This document shows positions 7,688-16,860 of a stretch of DNA of 64,000 bases, piece by piece. The notes under the pieces are model-generated. The model saw nothing but the letters and a program-made list of their open reading frames with translations. It did not search any database and was not told the DNA's origin. This DNA is from DASQYE01 sp035940775 (GTDB lineage: Bacteria > Acidobacteriota > Blastocatellia > Pyrinomonadales > Pyrinomonadaceae), in assembly GCA_035940775.1 (NCBI GenBank), contig DASZEN010000004.1:124001-188000 (forward strand), given 5' to 3'. The translations under genes and the position numbers were made by a program. The first letter of the stretch is position 1, and every line of letters begins with the position of its first letter.

Positions 7688-9370
7688 TTAGCGAATCTTG
7701 CCCGGCCCCCAGAGCGCGCGGCCCGGTTTCGCGCCCGTGTGCTCGCCGTCCTTCAAGACCTGAATGCCGTTGACGAAGACGTGCCTCATCCCCACGGCAT
7801 ATTGATGCGGCTTGTCGAAAGTGGCGCGGTCACTGATCGTCGCCGGGTCGAACACGACGACATCGGCAAACATCCCTTCCTTGAGAAAGCCTCGATCCTT
7901 CAGCCCGAGATTGGTTGCCGGAAGCCCCGTCAAACGACGCACGGCCTCCGCAAGCGACACCACTTTTTCCTCGCGCACGTATTTTCCCAACAGCCGCGCG
8001 AAGTTGCCGTAGGCGCGCGGGTGCGTCGAGGATTTCAGGAACGCTCCCTCCGGAGCCATCGAAGCGGCGTCGGAGCCGAGCGAGACCCAGGGCAGGCGCA
8101 ACTGCTTTTTAATGTTCTCTTCGGACATCAGAAAGTAAACCGTCTCGACGCGCGAGCGGTCTTCGAGCATCAAATCCATGATCGTCTCGACCGGATCAGT
8201 GCCGCGCATACGCGCCACCTCGGCCAGCGTTTTGCCCGTCAGAGGCTTCAGCTTGTCGTTCCTGAAGCCGACGAGCAGGATGCGCTCGGGCGAGCCCGCC
8301 GCGATGTAGAAGTTCTCCCACTCGTCGGTCGGGGTGCGAACGGCGGCGGCGATGCGTTTTCGCGTGGCGGGGTCTTCGAGCCGTTTGAAGAGCGCATCGT
8401 AGCCGCCGTCCAGGGCCCACGGCGGCAGCGACGCATTGAGTCCCGTCGAGCCAGCCGTGTACATGTACATGTCGGCAGTGATCTTTAACCCTTCGCGCCG
8501 CGCCGCTTCGATCATCGCGATAACGCGATCCATCTTATTCCAATTCTGCTGGCCCGCCGCCTTGAGGTGATAAATCTCGGCGGGTATTCTGGCTTCGCGG
8601 CTGATGCGTATCAATTCCTCCACGCCCTCCTGGAGCCGGTTGCCTTCGCTGCGCATGTGAGAGATGTACTTGCCCTGATATTTCGCGGCGACTTTGCACA
8701 GCTCTATCAACTCTTCCGTCTTAGCGTAAAAGGCTGGCGCGTAGATCAGGGACGAGCCGATGCCGAGCGCGCCCGCCTCCATCTCCCTGCGCACAAGCTC
8801 GCGCATCTCATCCATCTGCTGCGGGGTGGGCTGCTTGTCGTCTTCGCCGAGAACGTACTGTCTGACGGTCGTCGCGCCGACGAAGGATGCGACGTTGGGC
8901 GCGACGCCGCGCTTCTCCAGATAGTTCAAATAATCTGCGAGCGTCGTCCACTCGACCTCGAACTTGATGTCGCCCTGATCGGCCGCCACCTGCCGCTTCA
9001 TCTCCGCATTGAGCGGCCCCATAGACCACCCTTCGCCCATGATCTCGGTCGTCACGCCCTGTCGAATCTCTCCCTGCGAGCGACCGTCGGCGATCAGAGA
9101 CTCGGTCGACCACGAGAGCATGTTGATGAAGCCGGGCGCGACCGCGAGCCCGCGCGCCTCGACTACTTTGCGCGCGCTGCTGCGTGACAGATTGCCGAGG
9201 GCCACGATTTTGTCTCCGCGTATGCCCAGATCAGCGCGACGCGGCGCGCCGCCCGTGCCGTCATAGAGCGTGCCGCCCCTGATGAGCACGTCAAAGTCGG
9301 GCGGCTTCTGCCCGGCGAGCGGCCATAACGGCAACAGCAGCAGCAGGGCTACGGTCAGCACTCTTTTCAT
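7688..9370 (-). CDS. Exported amidohydrolase of the N-acyl-D-amino-acid deacylase type, with an altered metal site
   Basis: 560 residues from the ATG at 9370, which follows GGAGGG. The N terminus is a signal peptide (VLTVALLLLLPLWPLAGQ). The rest follows amidohydrolase-3/D-aminoacylase proteins: LIRGGTLYDGTGG, EIYHLKAAG, YISHMRSEG, SLGSDAASMAPEG, and C-terminal LKEGMFADVVVFDP. In the family the segment after the first strand normally reads PGFIDxHxH, providing two metal ligands. Here it reads PGFINMLSWSTESL, with no HxH. The later His residues and the Asp are kept, so the enzyme may be a mono-metal hydrolase or a divergent branch. Substrate is unknown; the periplasm is the likely site. Confidence 0.85.
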   Translation of the reverse strand: MKRVLTVALLLLLPLWPLAGQKPPDFDVLIRGGTLYDGTGGAPRRADLGIRGDKIVALGNLSRSSARKVVEARGLAVAPGFINMLSWSTESLIADGRSQGEIRQGVTTEIMGEGWSMGPLNAEMKRQVAADQGDIKFEVEWTTLADYLNYLEKRGVAPNVASFVGATTVRQYVLGEDDKQPTPQQMDEMRELVRREMEAGALGIGSSLIYAPAFYAKTEELIELCKVAAKYQGKYISHMRSEGNRLQEGVEELIRISREARIPAEIYHLKAAGQQNWNKMDRVIAMIEAARREGLKITADMYMYTAGSTGLNASLPPWALDGGYDALFKRLEDPATRKRIAAAVRTPTDEWENFYIAAGSPERILLVGFRNDKLKPLTGKTLAEVARMRGTDPVETIMDLMLEDRSRVETVYFLMSEENIKKQLRLPWVSLGSDAASMAPEGAFLKSSTHPRAYGNFARLLGKYVREEKVVSLAEAVRRLTGLPATNLGLKDRGFLKEGMFADVVVFDPATISDRATFDKPHQYAVGMRHVFVNGIQVLKDGEHTGAKPGRALWGPGKIR

Positions 9371-9432
9371 TATGCCCTCCATCTAAAAAAGCCCCATCGA
9401 AATTACTCGCTCAGTGCAAGAGGAGCATGGTC

Positions 9433-10980
9433 TCAAGCCTCACGCAAATCGCGCCCTGTCATCTCCGCTGGCTTTTCCACTTCCATCAGGCCGAGGATGG
9501 TCGGCGCAACATCTTCGAGCGCGCTGTCGGTGCGCAAGGTCAACCCCTTGGACGCTTCGTCGATCAGGTGAAAGGGGACGAGGTTGGTCGTGTGGGCAGT
9601 GTGCGGCTGGCCCGTCACGAGGTCTATCATCTGTTCGCAGTTGCCGTGATCGGCCGTTATCAGGCAGCGCCCGCGCGCCGTCCGGATGCCCTTTGTGATC
9701 CAGCCCAGGCAGGTGTCCACGTACTGCACGGCCTCTATGGTCTCCTTCAGCTTGCCCGTGTGGCCGACCATGTCGGGGTTGGCGAAGTTGATGATAAAGA
9801 CATCGGTTTCGCCCTCCTCGATGGCGCGCAAGACCTTGTCCGTGACCTTAAAGGCGGACATCTCCGGCTCAAGGTCGTAGGTCGCGATCTTCGGCGACGG
9901 CACAAGCAGGCGACGCTCGCAAGGGTACTCCTTCTCGACCCCGCCGTTGAAAAAATAGGTGACGTGCGCGTACTTCTCCGTCTCAGCCATCCGATAATTA
10001 CGCACGCCGACGCGCCCGAACACCTCGGCCAGAACATTGCGATGCTCCTGTGGGCCAAAGGCTATGCGCAGCGGAAAGGTGTCGTCGTAGCGCGTGAAGC
10101 ATACGAAATCGATTTTCGGTCGGCGCGGCGTGGAGAAGCCGCCGAAGCCGGGCACGGCCAGCGCGTTCGTAATCTGGCGGGCGCGGTCGGGACGAAAGTT
10201 AAAGAAGATGATGGCGTCGCCATCCTGAATGGTCGCGACCTCCGAGCCGTCCTCGCGCAGACAGACCGTGGGCTCAACGAACTCGTCCGTGATGCCGCGC
10301 TCGTAGGAAAGCTTGATCGCCTCGACGGGATCGACGGTGCGCTGGCCTGAGGCCGAGACCAGAAGATTATAGGCGCGCTCGGTTCTCTCCCAGCGCTTAT
10401 CCCGATCCATGGCGTAGTAGCGACCGACGACCGAGGCGACGCGCCCGCACCCGATCTCGCCGCACTTGACCTGCAACGCCTCCACGTAGCCGTAGGCGGA
10501 CGAGGGCGGCACATCGCGCCCGTCCAGAAAACAGTGGACGTAGACGCGTTGAAGCCCGCGCCCCTTCGCCATTCTGAGGAGCGCATAAAGATGCTCCTGC
10601 GAGGAATGAACCTGCCCGTCCGAGACCAGTCCCATCAGGTGCAGCGCCGCCCCGCGCCCCTTCGCGCCGTCCATCACCTCGACGAGCGCTTCGTTCTCAA
10701 AGAAAGCGCCGGTCTCAATCGCGTAGTCTATGCGCGAGAGATCCTGGCGGATGACGCGGCCCGAGCCCATGTTCAGATGGCCGACCTCGGAGTTGCCCAT
10801 GATGCCGCGCGGCAGCCCGACGCGCGCGCCCGAAGCTTCAAGCAGCGTGTGCGGGTATCGCTCGGTCAGCTCGTCGTAAAAAGGCGTCGCGGCCAGAGCA
10901 ATCGCATTGCCCTCGCGCGTCGGGCTATAGCCCCAGCCGTCTATGATGACGAGCGCGAGCGGCCCTCTTTTCTCAGTCAA
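9433..10980 (-). CDS. gpmI: 2,3-bisphosphoglycerate-independent phosphoglycerate mutase
   Basis: 515 residues from a TTG start at 10980, chosen because GGAGGT lies 7 bases before it and because this gives the usual family length; an upstream ATG at 11043 has no ribosome site. It interconverts 3- and 2-phosphoglycerate in glycolysis with two Mn ions. The metal Asp is in LVIIDGWGYS, the catalytic Ser in GIMGNSEVGHLNMGSG, and further metal ligands in LITADHGNCEQM and NFANPDMVGHTG. It is separated from enolase, the next glycolytic step, only by a small zinc-ribbon gene on the same strand. Confidence 0.95.
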   Translation of the reverse strand: MTEKRGPLALVIIDGWGYSPTREGNAIALAATPFYDELTERYPHTLLEASGARVGLPRGIMGNSEVGHLNMGSGRVIRQDLSRIDYAIETGAFFENEALVEVMDGAKGRGAALHLMGLVSDGQVHSSQEHLYALLRMAKGRGLQRVYVHCFLDGRDVPPSSAYGYVEALQVKCGEIGCGRVASVVGRYYAMDRDKRWERTERAYNLLVSASGQRTVDPVEAIKLSYERGITDEFVEPTVCLREDGSEVATIQDGDAIIFFNFRPDRARQITNALAVPGFGGFSTPRRPKIDFVCFTRYDDTFPLRIAFGPQEHRNVLAEVFGRVGVRNYRMAETEKYAHVTYFFNGGVEKEYPCERRLLVPSPKIATYDLEPEMSAFKVTDKVLRAIEEGETDVFIINFANPDMVGHTGKLKETIEAVQYVDTCLGWITKGIRTARGRCLITADHGNCEQMIDLVTGQPHTAHTTNLVPFHLIDEASKGLTLRTDSALEDVAPTILGLMEVEKPAEMTGRDLREA

Positions 10981-11047
10981 GAAATTTACCTCCTCGCACG
11001 GATTCCGGCTTCCTTCGCGCGCCCGCGCCGGTAATTCATGCACGGCT

Positions 11048-11272
11048 TCAGCCGTTCGCCTGATAACGCGCCTTGCAGTTCGGGCACTGCATCAATTGAT
11101 TGACGCCGCTGATCGGAATAACGGGGATGATAAAGAAAAGCGTGATGAAACGCATGCCCTTCTTCAACCGAAAGTTGGCGATTGTGCCGCACTTGCCGCA
11201 CCGCATCGGCTGCGGCGTCGCGTCAGAACCCCATGTGAAATAGTGAGTCCCGATGATGAAAAAGAAGAACAT
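11048..11272 (-). CDS. Small zinc-ribbon protein with a hydrophobic segment
   Basis: 74 residues with two CxxC pairs, RCGKCGT and QCPNCKARY, flanking a hydrophobic stretch (FITLFFIIPVIPISGV). The N terminus is also hydrophobic (MFFFFIIGTHYF). This is the pattern of short zinc-ribbon proteins with a membrane-associated loop. It sits 67 bases upstream of the gpmI start and 30 bases downstream of enolase on the same strand, so it is probably in that operon. No specific role can be assigned. Confidence 0.7.
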   Translation of the reverse strand: MFFFFIIGTHYFTWGSDATPQPMRCGKCGTIANFRLKKGMRFITLFFIIPVIPISGVNQLMQCPNCKARYQANG

Positions 11273-11302
11273 AGCTTGAGAAAACTCCCATGAGTTCGCA
11301 CT

Positions 11303-12685
11303 CTATTTTTTCGCCGCCCGCGCGCGCCTTTGGCCACTACTACTACTACTGCCCGCCGTCGCTACAGCCTTCTCCGTTGTCTTCTCCGTCGCGCCCTGCT
11401 GCTCGAGCTGGTAGAAGGCGCTGCGACCGGGATAGCGCGCCATGCCGCGCAGGTCTTCTTCGATGCGTAGAAGCTGGTTGTATTTGGCGATCCGGTCGGT
11501 GCGTGAAAGCGAGCCCGTCTTGATCTGCCCGGCGTTGGTTGCCACGGCCATGTCTGCTATGAAGGTGTCTTCGGTCTCGCCGGAGCGATGCGAGATGATG
11601 GCCGTTCGCCCGCTGGTGCGGGCCAACTCGATACAGTCGAGCGTTTCGGTGAGCGTGCCGATCTGATTCACCTTGATGAGAATGGAATTGGCGACGCCGC
11701 GCTCAATCCCCTTGCGAAGGAAAGCCGTGTTGGTAACGAACAGGTCGTCGCCGACGAGTTGAACAGTGCGGCCCACCTCGTCGGTCAGGGTCTTCCAGCC
11801 GTCCCAGTCGCCCTCGGCCATGCCGTCCTCAATCGAGATGATCGGATATTTCTCAGTCCAGCTTTTCCAGTAGGCGACCATCTCATCGCTTGAGAGCTTA
11901 CGATTATCGGATTTCTTGAAGACGTAGGAGCGTCCGTCATGGAACTCGCTCGCCGCCGGATCGAGCGCCAGCATAATCTCACGGCCCGCCGCGTAACCCG
12001 CCGCCTTGATCGCTTCCAGTATGGTCTCAATCGCCTCCTCGTTCGATTTCAGGTTCGGCGCAAACCCGCCCTCGTCGCCGACGCTCGTCGCATAGCCCCG
12101 CTTCTTCAGCACCGCCTTGAGCGAATGGAAAATCTCAGCGCCCATTCGCAGCGCCTCTCGAAAGCTTTCGGCGCCCACGGGGGCGATCATGAACTCCTGA
12201 AAGTCCACGTTGTTGTCGGCGTGCGCGCCGCCGTTCAAAATATTCATCAGCGGAAGGGGAAGCGTGCGCGAGTTGGGCCCGCCCAGGTATCTGTAGAGCG
12301 GAATCTCAAGGTAGGCCGCCGCCGCGCGCGCCGTCGCCAGCGAGACGGCGAGCAAAGCATTCGCGCCGAGCCTGGATTTCGTCTCCGTCCCATCCAGGTC
12401 AACCAACGCGCGGTCTATCTCCGACTGGTCGAGCGCATCCATGCCCTCGATCTCTTGCGCGATATGGTCGTTGATATTCTGTACGGCCTTCAGGACGCCA
12501 CGGCCTCCGTAGCGCTTCTTATCGTTGTCGCGAAGCTCTATCGCCTCGTGCTCGCCCGTGGACGCGCCCGACGGAACAGCCGCCCGGCCCGTCTCGCCGC
12601 CGATCAAAGTGACCTCGGCCTCGACCGTCGGATTGCCGCGCGAATCCAGAATCTCACGCGCGTTGATATATTCAATCAGGCTCAT
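11303..12685 (-). CDS. eno: Enolase
   Basis: 460 residues. It dehydrates 2-phosphoglycerate to phosphoenolpyruvate. The N-terminal segment ARRILDSRGNP-like (AREILDSRGNPTVEAEV), the metal and active-site region SIEDGMAEGDWDGW, LIKVNQIGTLTET and the signature SHRSGETEDTFIADMAVA are all present. The family is usually about 430 residues. The excess is a C-terminal tail of about 30 residues rich in Thr, Ser, Ala, Gln and ending in Arg/Lys (from QLEQQGATEK on), after the normal end of the barrel. The tail looks disordered. It is followed by the small zinc ribbon and gpmI. Confidence 0.96.
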   Translation of the reverse strand: MSLIEYINAREILDSRGNPTVEAEVTLIGGETGRAAVPSGASTGEHEAIELRDNDKKRYGGRGVLKAVQNINDHIAQEIEGMDALDQSEIDRALVDLDGTETKSRLGANALLAVSLATARAAAAYLEIPLYRYLGGPNSRTLPLPLMNILNGGAHADNNVDFQEFMIAPVGAESFREALRMGAEIFHSLKAVLKKRGYATSVGDEGGFAPNLKSNEEAIETILEAIKAAGYAAGREIMLALDPAASEFHDGRSYVFKKSDNRKLSSDEMVAYWKSWTEKYPIISIEDGMAEGDWDGWKTLTDEVGRTVQLVGDDLFVTNTAFLRKGIERGVANSILIKVNQIGTLTETLDCIELARTSGRTAIISHRSGETEDTFIADMAVATNAGQIKTGSLSRTDRIAKYNQLLRIEEDLRGMARYPGRSAFYQLEQQGATEKTTEKAVATAGSSSSSGQRRARAAKK

Positions 12686-12824
12686 AATGAGATGTTAGCT
12701 CCCGTCCGCTCATGATTCGTCCGCCATAGCTGTTTCGATAACTTTACCATTTGTTGCGTAGAGAGGCGAAGGGAGGAAGTTTAGTAAAGCTTAGAGGATG
12801 ATGGCGGTTGACAGTGGAGGATCG

Positions 12825-14210
12825 CTAAAGGAGTCTCGCGCGGGATGATTGCGGCGCGATCTTAAAGTAGAGGATGACACGTCGCGCCGGACTCCACTGC
12901 ATTATCAGCGCCGGTACTGCGAAAAGGATAAAGGGTACAGGTATCCTAGTCCTCTCAGAGAGAGAGAGAAATGCCACTTGCTTTGGGTTCGCGACGAGTT
13001 TGAAAGAGTTGAAGAACTTATCCGCATCGACGGATGATTTACCGAGCCCCTCGATGTTCATGAAAGCCAGTTGGTAAAACCGCTCGTTGACGAGAAAAAA
13101 CTTGGCCCTCGCTTCTCCGCCCCGGAAAGCGATCCTGATTTCACGACCGGGATGGCCCTCGAATGAAATTGTTGTTTCGCTAGCCAGCTTGCCTTCCATA
13201 CCCTTTAACAGTTCATCGCGGGCCTGATCGAAGATCAGCTTCATGGTGGTCGGATCAATCATCGGTTTGGGAAGATCAGCATAATCAATGATGCAGATAA
13301 TGCCATCTTTGGCCGCAGTGAACCCATGATGGACAACCTGCCCCTGCGCTGTCTCTAGCGTCAAAGTCTGAGTGGTAGGCTTGGTTGGCATTAACAGCTT
13401 GAAACGTCCCTCTTCCGAGTGGAACTCAGACCATGCAGGCTTTTCATCAGCTAGAGGCGGGGCTTCCTCTTCACTCTCCTTGCGTTGGGTCAGAGCGATG
13501 GGCGGTTTGAAGTTGAAGGTCTCGGCGGGGATTGGCCCATTGATTTTAATGTTTCTGTGAATCTGTTCTTCGATGGTGTAATAATCGGTATAATTTGTTT
13601 GAGTTTTCTCCTTGCGGAGCAAAAAATCTCTTTTGCCGATCCAAAGCTCATAAACATCACCCGACGGATGCTTGCCGCTGATGCGATAACACAACTCGTT
13701 CTCGAAGACTTCTTCGCCGACGAGCGAAAGATCGCTCAGCTCCGTCAGAAGAAACCCGCCTATCTCTTCGAGCAACAGGCTGGGAATAGTGTGCGCGGCC
13801 CCGCTCGATATTCCTGTCGCGCTGGCGATTCCCAGGCTCAGACTCTCGTCTTTTTCATACCTGTCGGGCTCCCAGTAGTTGAAAGTCTCCTTGCCGTTAG
13901 ACCAGATGATCTTCGTCCGGCCATCTTCCCAAGGGAAATAGTCTACCCACTCGACGCGAAGAAGGTTCGGACGCTTAAAGTAAATCTTAAAGGGCATCTT
14001 CTGGATGCGCCCGCTGAACGCTTCATGATGGGTGGTCTCGACGACTCCTGTGTCCTGGTAGGATGAGCACGTAGCATAGTTCTCCGCCATCCTATTGAGA
14101 ATGCGACGGGGGGATAACTTACCCTTCTGACACACGGCCGAGCTACTGAAACAAAGCAGTGAGAGTAAAAGGCAGAGGAGCGGGAAAAGGCCGCTTTGAC
14201 GTCTAAGCAT
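12825..14210 (-). CDS. Exported LolA/DUF2092-like lipoprotein-carrier-fold protein
   Basis: 461 residues. A signal peptide (LFPLLCLLLSLLCFSSSAVCQ) is followed by a segment with the LolA-like pattern: ILNRMAENYATCSSYQDTG, then FKIYFKRPNLLRVEW and later YELWIGKRDFLLRKE. This is the beta-sheet fold that holds a lipid or lipoprotein acyl chain. The second half (about 250-415, FKLLMPTKPTTQTLTLETAQ) resembles short domains seen beside it in other envelope proteins. The last 40 or so residues after VANPKQ look unlike the rest. They begin at a six-unit AG/CT dinucleotide tract (12957-12968), where a length change would move the stop codon. Function unknown. Confidence 0.65.
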   Translation of the reverse strand: MLRRQSGLFPLLCLLLSLLCFSSSAVCQKGKLSPRRILNRMAENYATCSSYQDTGVVETTHHEAFSGRIQKMPFKIYFKRPNLLRVEWVDYFPWEDGRTKIIWSNGKETFNYWEPDRYEKDESLSLGIASATGISSGAAHTIPSLLLEEIGGFLLTELSDLSLVGEEVFENELCYRISGKHPSGDVYELWIGKRDFLLRKEKTQTNYTDYYTIEEQIHRNIKINGPIPAETFNFKPPIALTQRKESEEEAPPLADEKPAWSEFHSEEGRFKLLMPTKPTTQTLTLETAQGQVVHHGFTAAKDGIICIIDYADLPKPMIDPTTMKLIFDQARDELLKGMEGKLASETTISFEGHPGREIRIAFRGGEARAKFFLVNERFYQLAFMNIEGLGKSSVDADKFFNSFKLVANPKQVAFLSLSERTRIPVPFILFAVPALIMQWSPARRVILYFKIAPQSSRARLL

Positions 14211-14264
14211 TATTCTAAATCCATTTTAAGACAACACCGTCGCGACCTGACGTAAATCCGCCTA

Positions 14265-15695
14265 CTAACCGGCGGCGCGGGCGTCCGTTGCGGGCGTTTC
14301 GTCCGGTTTGCCGGGTTCCGTCTCGGTGCGTTCAAGGCGCACGCGCATGACGCGGCGACGCTCGACGCTCTCGACGTGGAAGAGCAGGCCGTCGTGTTTG
14401 ACCACTTCTCCGGCTTGGAGGACGTGCCCGGCAGCCGTCATCAGAAAGCCGCCGATGGTGGTGTAGGTTTCCGACTCCGGGACGGAGAGGTTGAGGCGGC
14501 GATTGAGATCGCGCACGGCGAGGCCGCCGTCGAGGACGTAGGTTCCATCCGCCTCTTCGCTGATCTGTTCGTTGACCTCGTCATCATGTTCGTCCGAGAT
14601 GTCGCCGACGATCTCTTCGAGCAGGTCTTCGAGCGTAATGACGCCCTCGACGCCACCGTGCTCGTCAACTACGAAACCGAAATGGGACTTGGCCTTCTGC
14701 ATCTGCCGCAGCACGTCTTCGAGCCGCGCCGTATCGACGACGTAGAGCGGCGCTTGCAGGACGTGTTCGAGGCGAAAGCTTTCGGGGCGCAAAAGGTACG
14801 GCATCACGTCCTTGCTGTGGACGAAGCCGATCACGTCGTCGAGCGATTCGCGGTAGACGGGAAGCCGCGAGTAGCCATGCTGGCTGAAAGCGCTCGCGAT
14901 CTCTTCGAGCGGGCAATCAGAGGAGATGGCGGCCATCGCCGTGCGCGGAACCATCGCCTCGCGCACGAGGGTGTCGGAAAACTCGAAGACGCGGTGAATC
15001 ATCCGTTGCTCGGCCGCGCCCAAATGTCCGCTCTGCTGCGAGATGTCGACGAGCTGGCGCAACTCGGTCTCCGTATAAACGGCCGTGTGTTCGAGAGAAG
15101 ACTTGAGCCCGAGCAGGCGGCCCAGGAACGTGCCCGTCTTATTGAAAATCCAGATCGGAGCGCGGAAGACTTTGGCGAAAAGCTCAAGCGGGCGCGCGGC
15201 CAGGAGCGCCAGGGTCTCTGCCCGTTCGAGCGCCATCATCTTGGGCATCAACTCGCCGAGCACGATATGCAGAAAGGTGATGGCGGAGAAGGCGATGACG
15301 ATGGCCGCGCCGTGCGCTATGTAACCGGCCCAGCCTTCGGTCGCGATGCGCGCCGCCAGCGGCATCAGGAGCGCGGCGATGGTCGGCTCGCCGATCCAGC
15401 CCAGCGCCAGCGACGCCAGAGTGATGCCGAGCTGCGTGGCGGATATGAAAATGGTCGGCGAATCTAAAAGACGCAGCGCCGCCTTTGCGGCACGGCTCCC
15501 GGCGGCGGCGCGCGCCTCAAGCTTCGGGCGGCGCACGGAAACGAGCGCGAACTCGCCGCCGACGAAAAAGCCGTTCGCCAGCACCAGCATCAATACGGCC
15601 AGCAGTTTTAAGAAAGCCGAAGTCAGCGAAATGGATTCGTGAAGCTCGCCCTCGGCTTGAAAGAGACTCAGAAGATAACTCGCAGGTTCGTCCAT
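14265..15695 (-). CDS. CNNM/CorC (HlyC) family membrane protein with CBS pair
   Basis: 476 residues. The N-terminal DUF21 domain (about 20-205) has several membrane helices, with FLKLLAVLMLVLANGFFVGGEFALVSVRR at the start of the domain shown here in pieces: LVLANGFFVGGEFALVSV. A CBS-domain pair follows (about 215-335; AMVPRTAMAAIS, HGGVEGVITLEDLLEEIVG). A CorC/HlyC C-terminal domain (about 355-440; YVLDGGLAVRDLNRRL) ends the protein. Members take part in Mg/Co efflux or homeostasis at the inner membrane. The old name hemolysin is not supported. A minus-strand TATACT (15762-15757) lies upstream. Confidence 0.9.
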   Translation of the reverse strand: MDEPASYLLSLFQAEGELHESISLTSAFLKLLAVLMLVLANGFFVGGEFALVSVRRPKLEARAAAGSRAAKAALRLLDSPTIFISATQLGITLASLALGWIGEPTIAALLMPLAARIATEGWAGYIAHGAAIVIAFSAITFLHIVLGELMPKMMALERAETLALLAARPLELFAKVFRAPIWIFNKTGTFLGRLLGLKSSLEHTAVYTETELRQLVDISQQSGHLGAAEQRMIHRVFEFSDTLVREAMVPRTAMAAISSDCPLEEIASAFSQHGYSRLPVYRESLDDVIGFVHSKDVMPYLLRPESFRLEHVLQAPLYVVDTARLEDVLRQMQKAKSHFGFVVDEHGGVEGVITLEDLLEEIVGDISDEHDDEVNEQISEEADGTYVLDGGLAVRDLNRRLNLSVPESETYTTIGGFLMTAAGHVLQAGEVVKHDGLLFHVESVERRRVMRVRLERTETEPGKPDETPATDARAAG

Positions 15696-15921
15696 CGTCT
15701 AAAAAACAAAAGAGAGTGGGGACGGCCCATGTATGATTTGGTAGAACTCGCGGAAAAGTATAGCACGCGCCACCCGTGCCCGGCACACGGAAAGACGGGC
15801 ACGCCGACGCACGCGCGCGCGGCGCATGAGCCCGCGCTTCCCTATCTTTCTCGCTGCGGGGGTTCTTGTATTGATCGCTCGCGCCGGGAGCTTTCGTTAA
15901 ATGTTTCGGAAAAGCTTTCGG

Positions 15922-16470
15922 TCAGTGACCGGCGGCCGCGCCTGCGGCGCGCGTGCGCGCGGGGCGGCGATCATGCTTGGCGCAAGAGCGTGCAAGGGCT
16001 TGTTCGACGCGCGGCTCGACGTTGCATTCGGGCTGGCGACAAACGGCCGCCAATTCCGAGATGACGAGGTAACGGGCGCGCTCAAGCATGCGCTGCTCGC
16101 GGAAAGAGAGCGGCTTAAGATGGCTCAGGTATGTCAGGTTTTTGAGCACGTCGGCGACCTCGAAAATGTCGCCCGTGCGCATCTTTTCAGTGAAGTCTTT
16201 GAAGCGGTCTTTCCAATCGTTGGCTGGGGAAGTGAAATCGTCCGCGAGGTTCTTGAAGAGCAATTCGCACTCGCCTGAACTGATCGGGGCGCGAAGGCCG
16301 ACCTCTCCTGCATTGGCAACCGGGACTAGAACCAGTGAATTGGTAGCAGCAAGACGAAGCGTGTAGAAGGGAAGTGAGGTCTGACCTATTTGCTTCTGCT
16401 CTATCTGCTCGATGGTTCCGATCCCGTGATTCGGATACACAACTTTCTGGCCGACTTTGAAGCCCACCAT
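15922..16470 (-). CDS. carD: CarD-family RNA-polymerase-binding regulator
   Basis: 182 residues. CarD proteins bind the RNA polymerase beta subunit and stabilise open complexes, including at rRNA promoters. The N-terminal RNAP-interacting Tudor-like domain is clear: FKVGQKVVYPNHGIGTIEQI and YTLRLAATNSLVLVPVANA. The C-terminal helical DNA-contact domain follows (KNLTYLSHLKPLSFREQRML). The last 25 residues are Arg/Ala-rich and probably disordered. The start ATG has GGAGGT 4-5 bases upstream. It has its own likely promoter at 16585-16614. Confidence 0.92.
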   Translation of the reverse strand: MVGFKVGQKVVYPNHGIGTIEQIEQKQIGQTSLPFYTLRLAATNSLVLVPVANAGEVGLRAPISSGECELLFKNLADDFTSPANDWKDRFKDFTEKMRTGDIFEVADVLKNLTYLSHLKPLSFREQRMLERARYLVISELAAVCRQPECNVEPRVEQALARSCAKHDRRPARTRAAGAAAGH

Positions 16471-16584
16471 AGCACCTCCATCGAATTACAAAAATCAGAC
16501 TGCGCCGCACGCGCGGGTCTTGTATGCCCCCGTTGGGTTCTGGCGACGCAGCGTAAGCGTCGGGTATCGCTTAAATCTCACGAA

Positions 16585-16614
16585 AGTGTAACAAGCGCCC
16601 AGCAAGAGCGTCAA
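16585..16614 (-). promoter_or_regulatory. Likely sigma-70 promoter of carD
   Basis: On the minus strand TTGACG (16614-16609) and TACACT (16590-16585) are 18 bases apart. This gives a leader of about 105 bases before the carD ATG at 16470. Confidence 0.5.
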
Positions 16615-16657
16615 GGAAAAGGCGGAGAAGCGCATAACGAAGGGTGAACGAAGCGCC

Positions 16658-16841
16658 GAGGGAGGAACGAAGGGCGGCAGCGATGAGGGAAGAATGAAGG
16701 GCGGAGGGCGGCAGCGATGAGAGATGAATGGAATGCTTCGACAGCTTGAATGCTTTGCTGAAAAGCAGGAGTGAAGAACGGAAGGATTCAATGTCTCGAA
16801 TCTCTGTTCTTATTCATCCCTCATCCCTTCGTTCCTCCCTC
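16658..16841. repeat. Long imperfect inverted repeat, GGATGAG-like family, member 1
   Basis: GAGGGAGGAACGAAGGG (16658-16674) has its exact reverse complement at 16825-16841. Pairing then continues as ATGAGGGA on both arms after an 8-base insertion CGGCAGCG present only on the left arm. The word GGGCGGCAGCGATGAG occurs twice, at 16672-16687 and 16706-16721. The element occupies the gap between carD and the porin, ending 20 bases from the porin stop codon. Confidence 0.7.
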
Positions 16842-16860
16842 CGCTTTCATTCTTATGTGT

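Noticed and set aside
9427..10350. 307-codon frame opposite gpmI
   Set aside because: Shadow of gpmI in the opposite direction; no motif.
14376..15467. 363-codon plus-strand frame opposite the CNNM/CorC gene
   Set aside because: Same reason: antisense to a well-supported gene, and no family resemblance.
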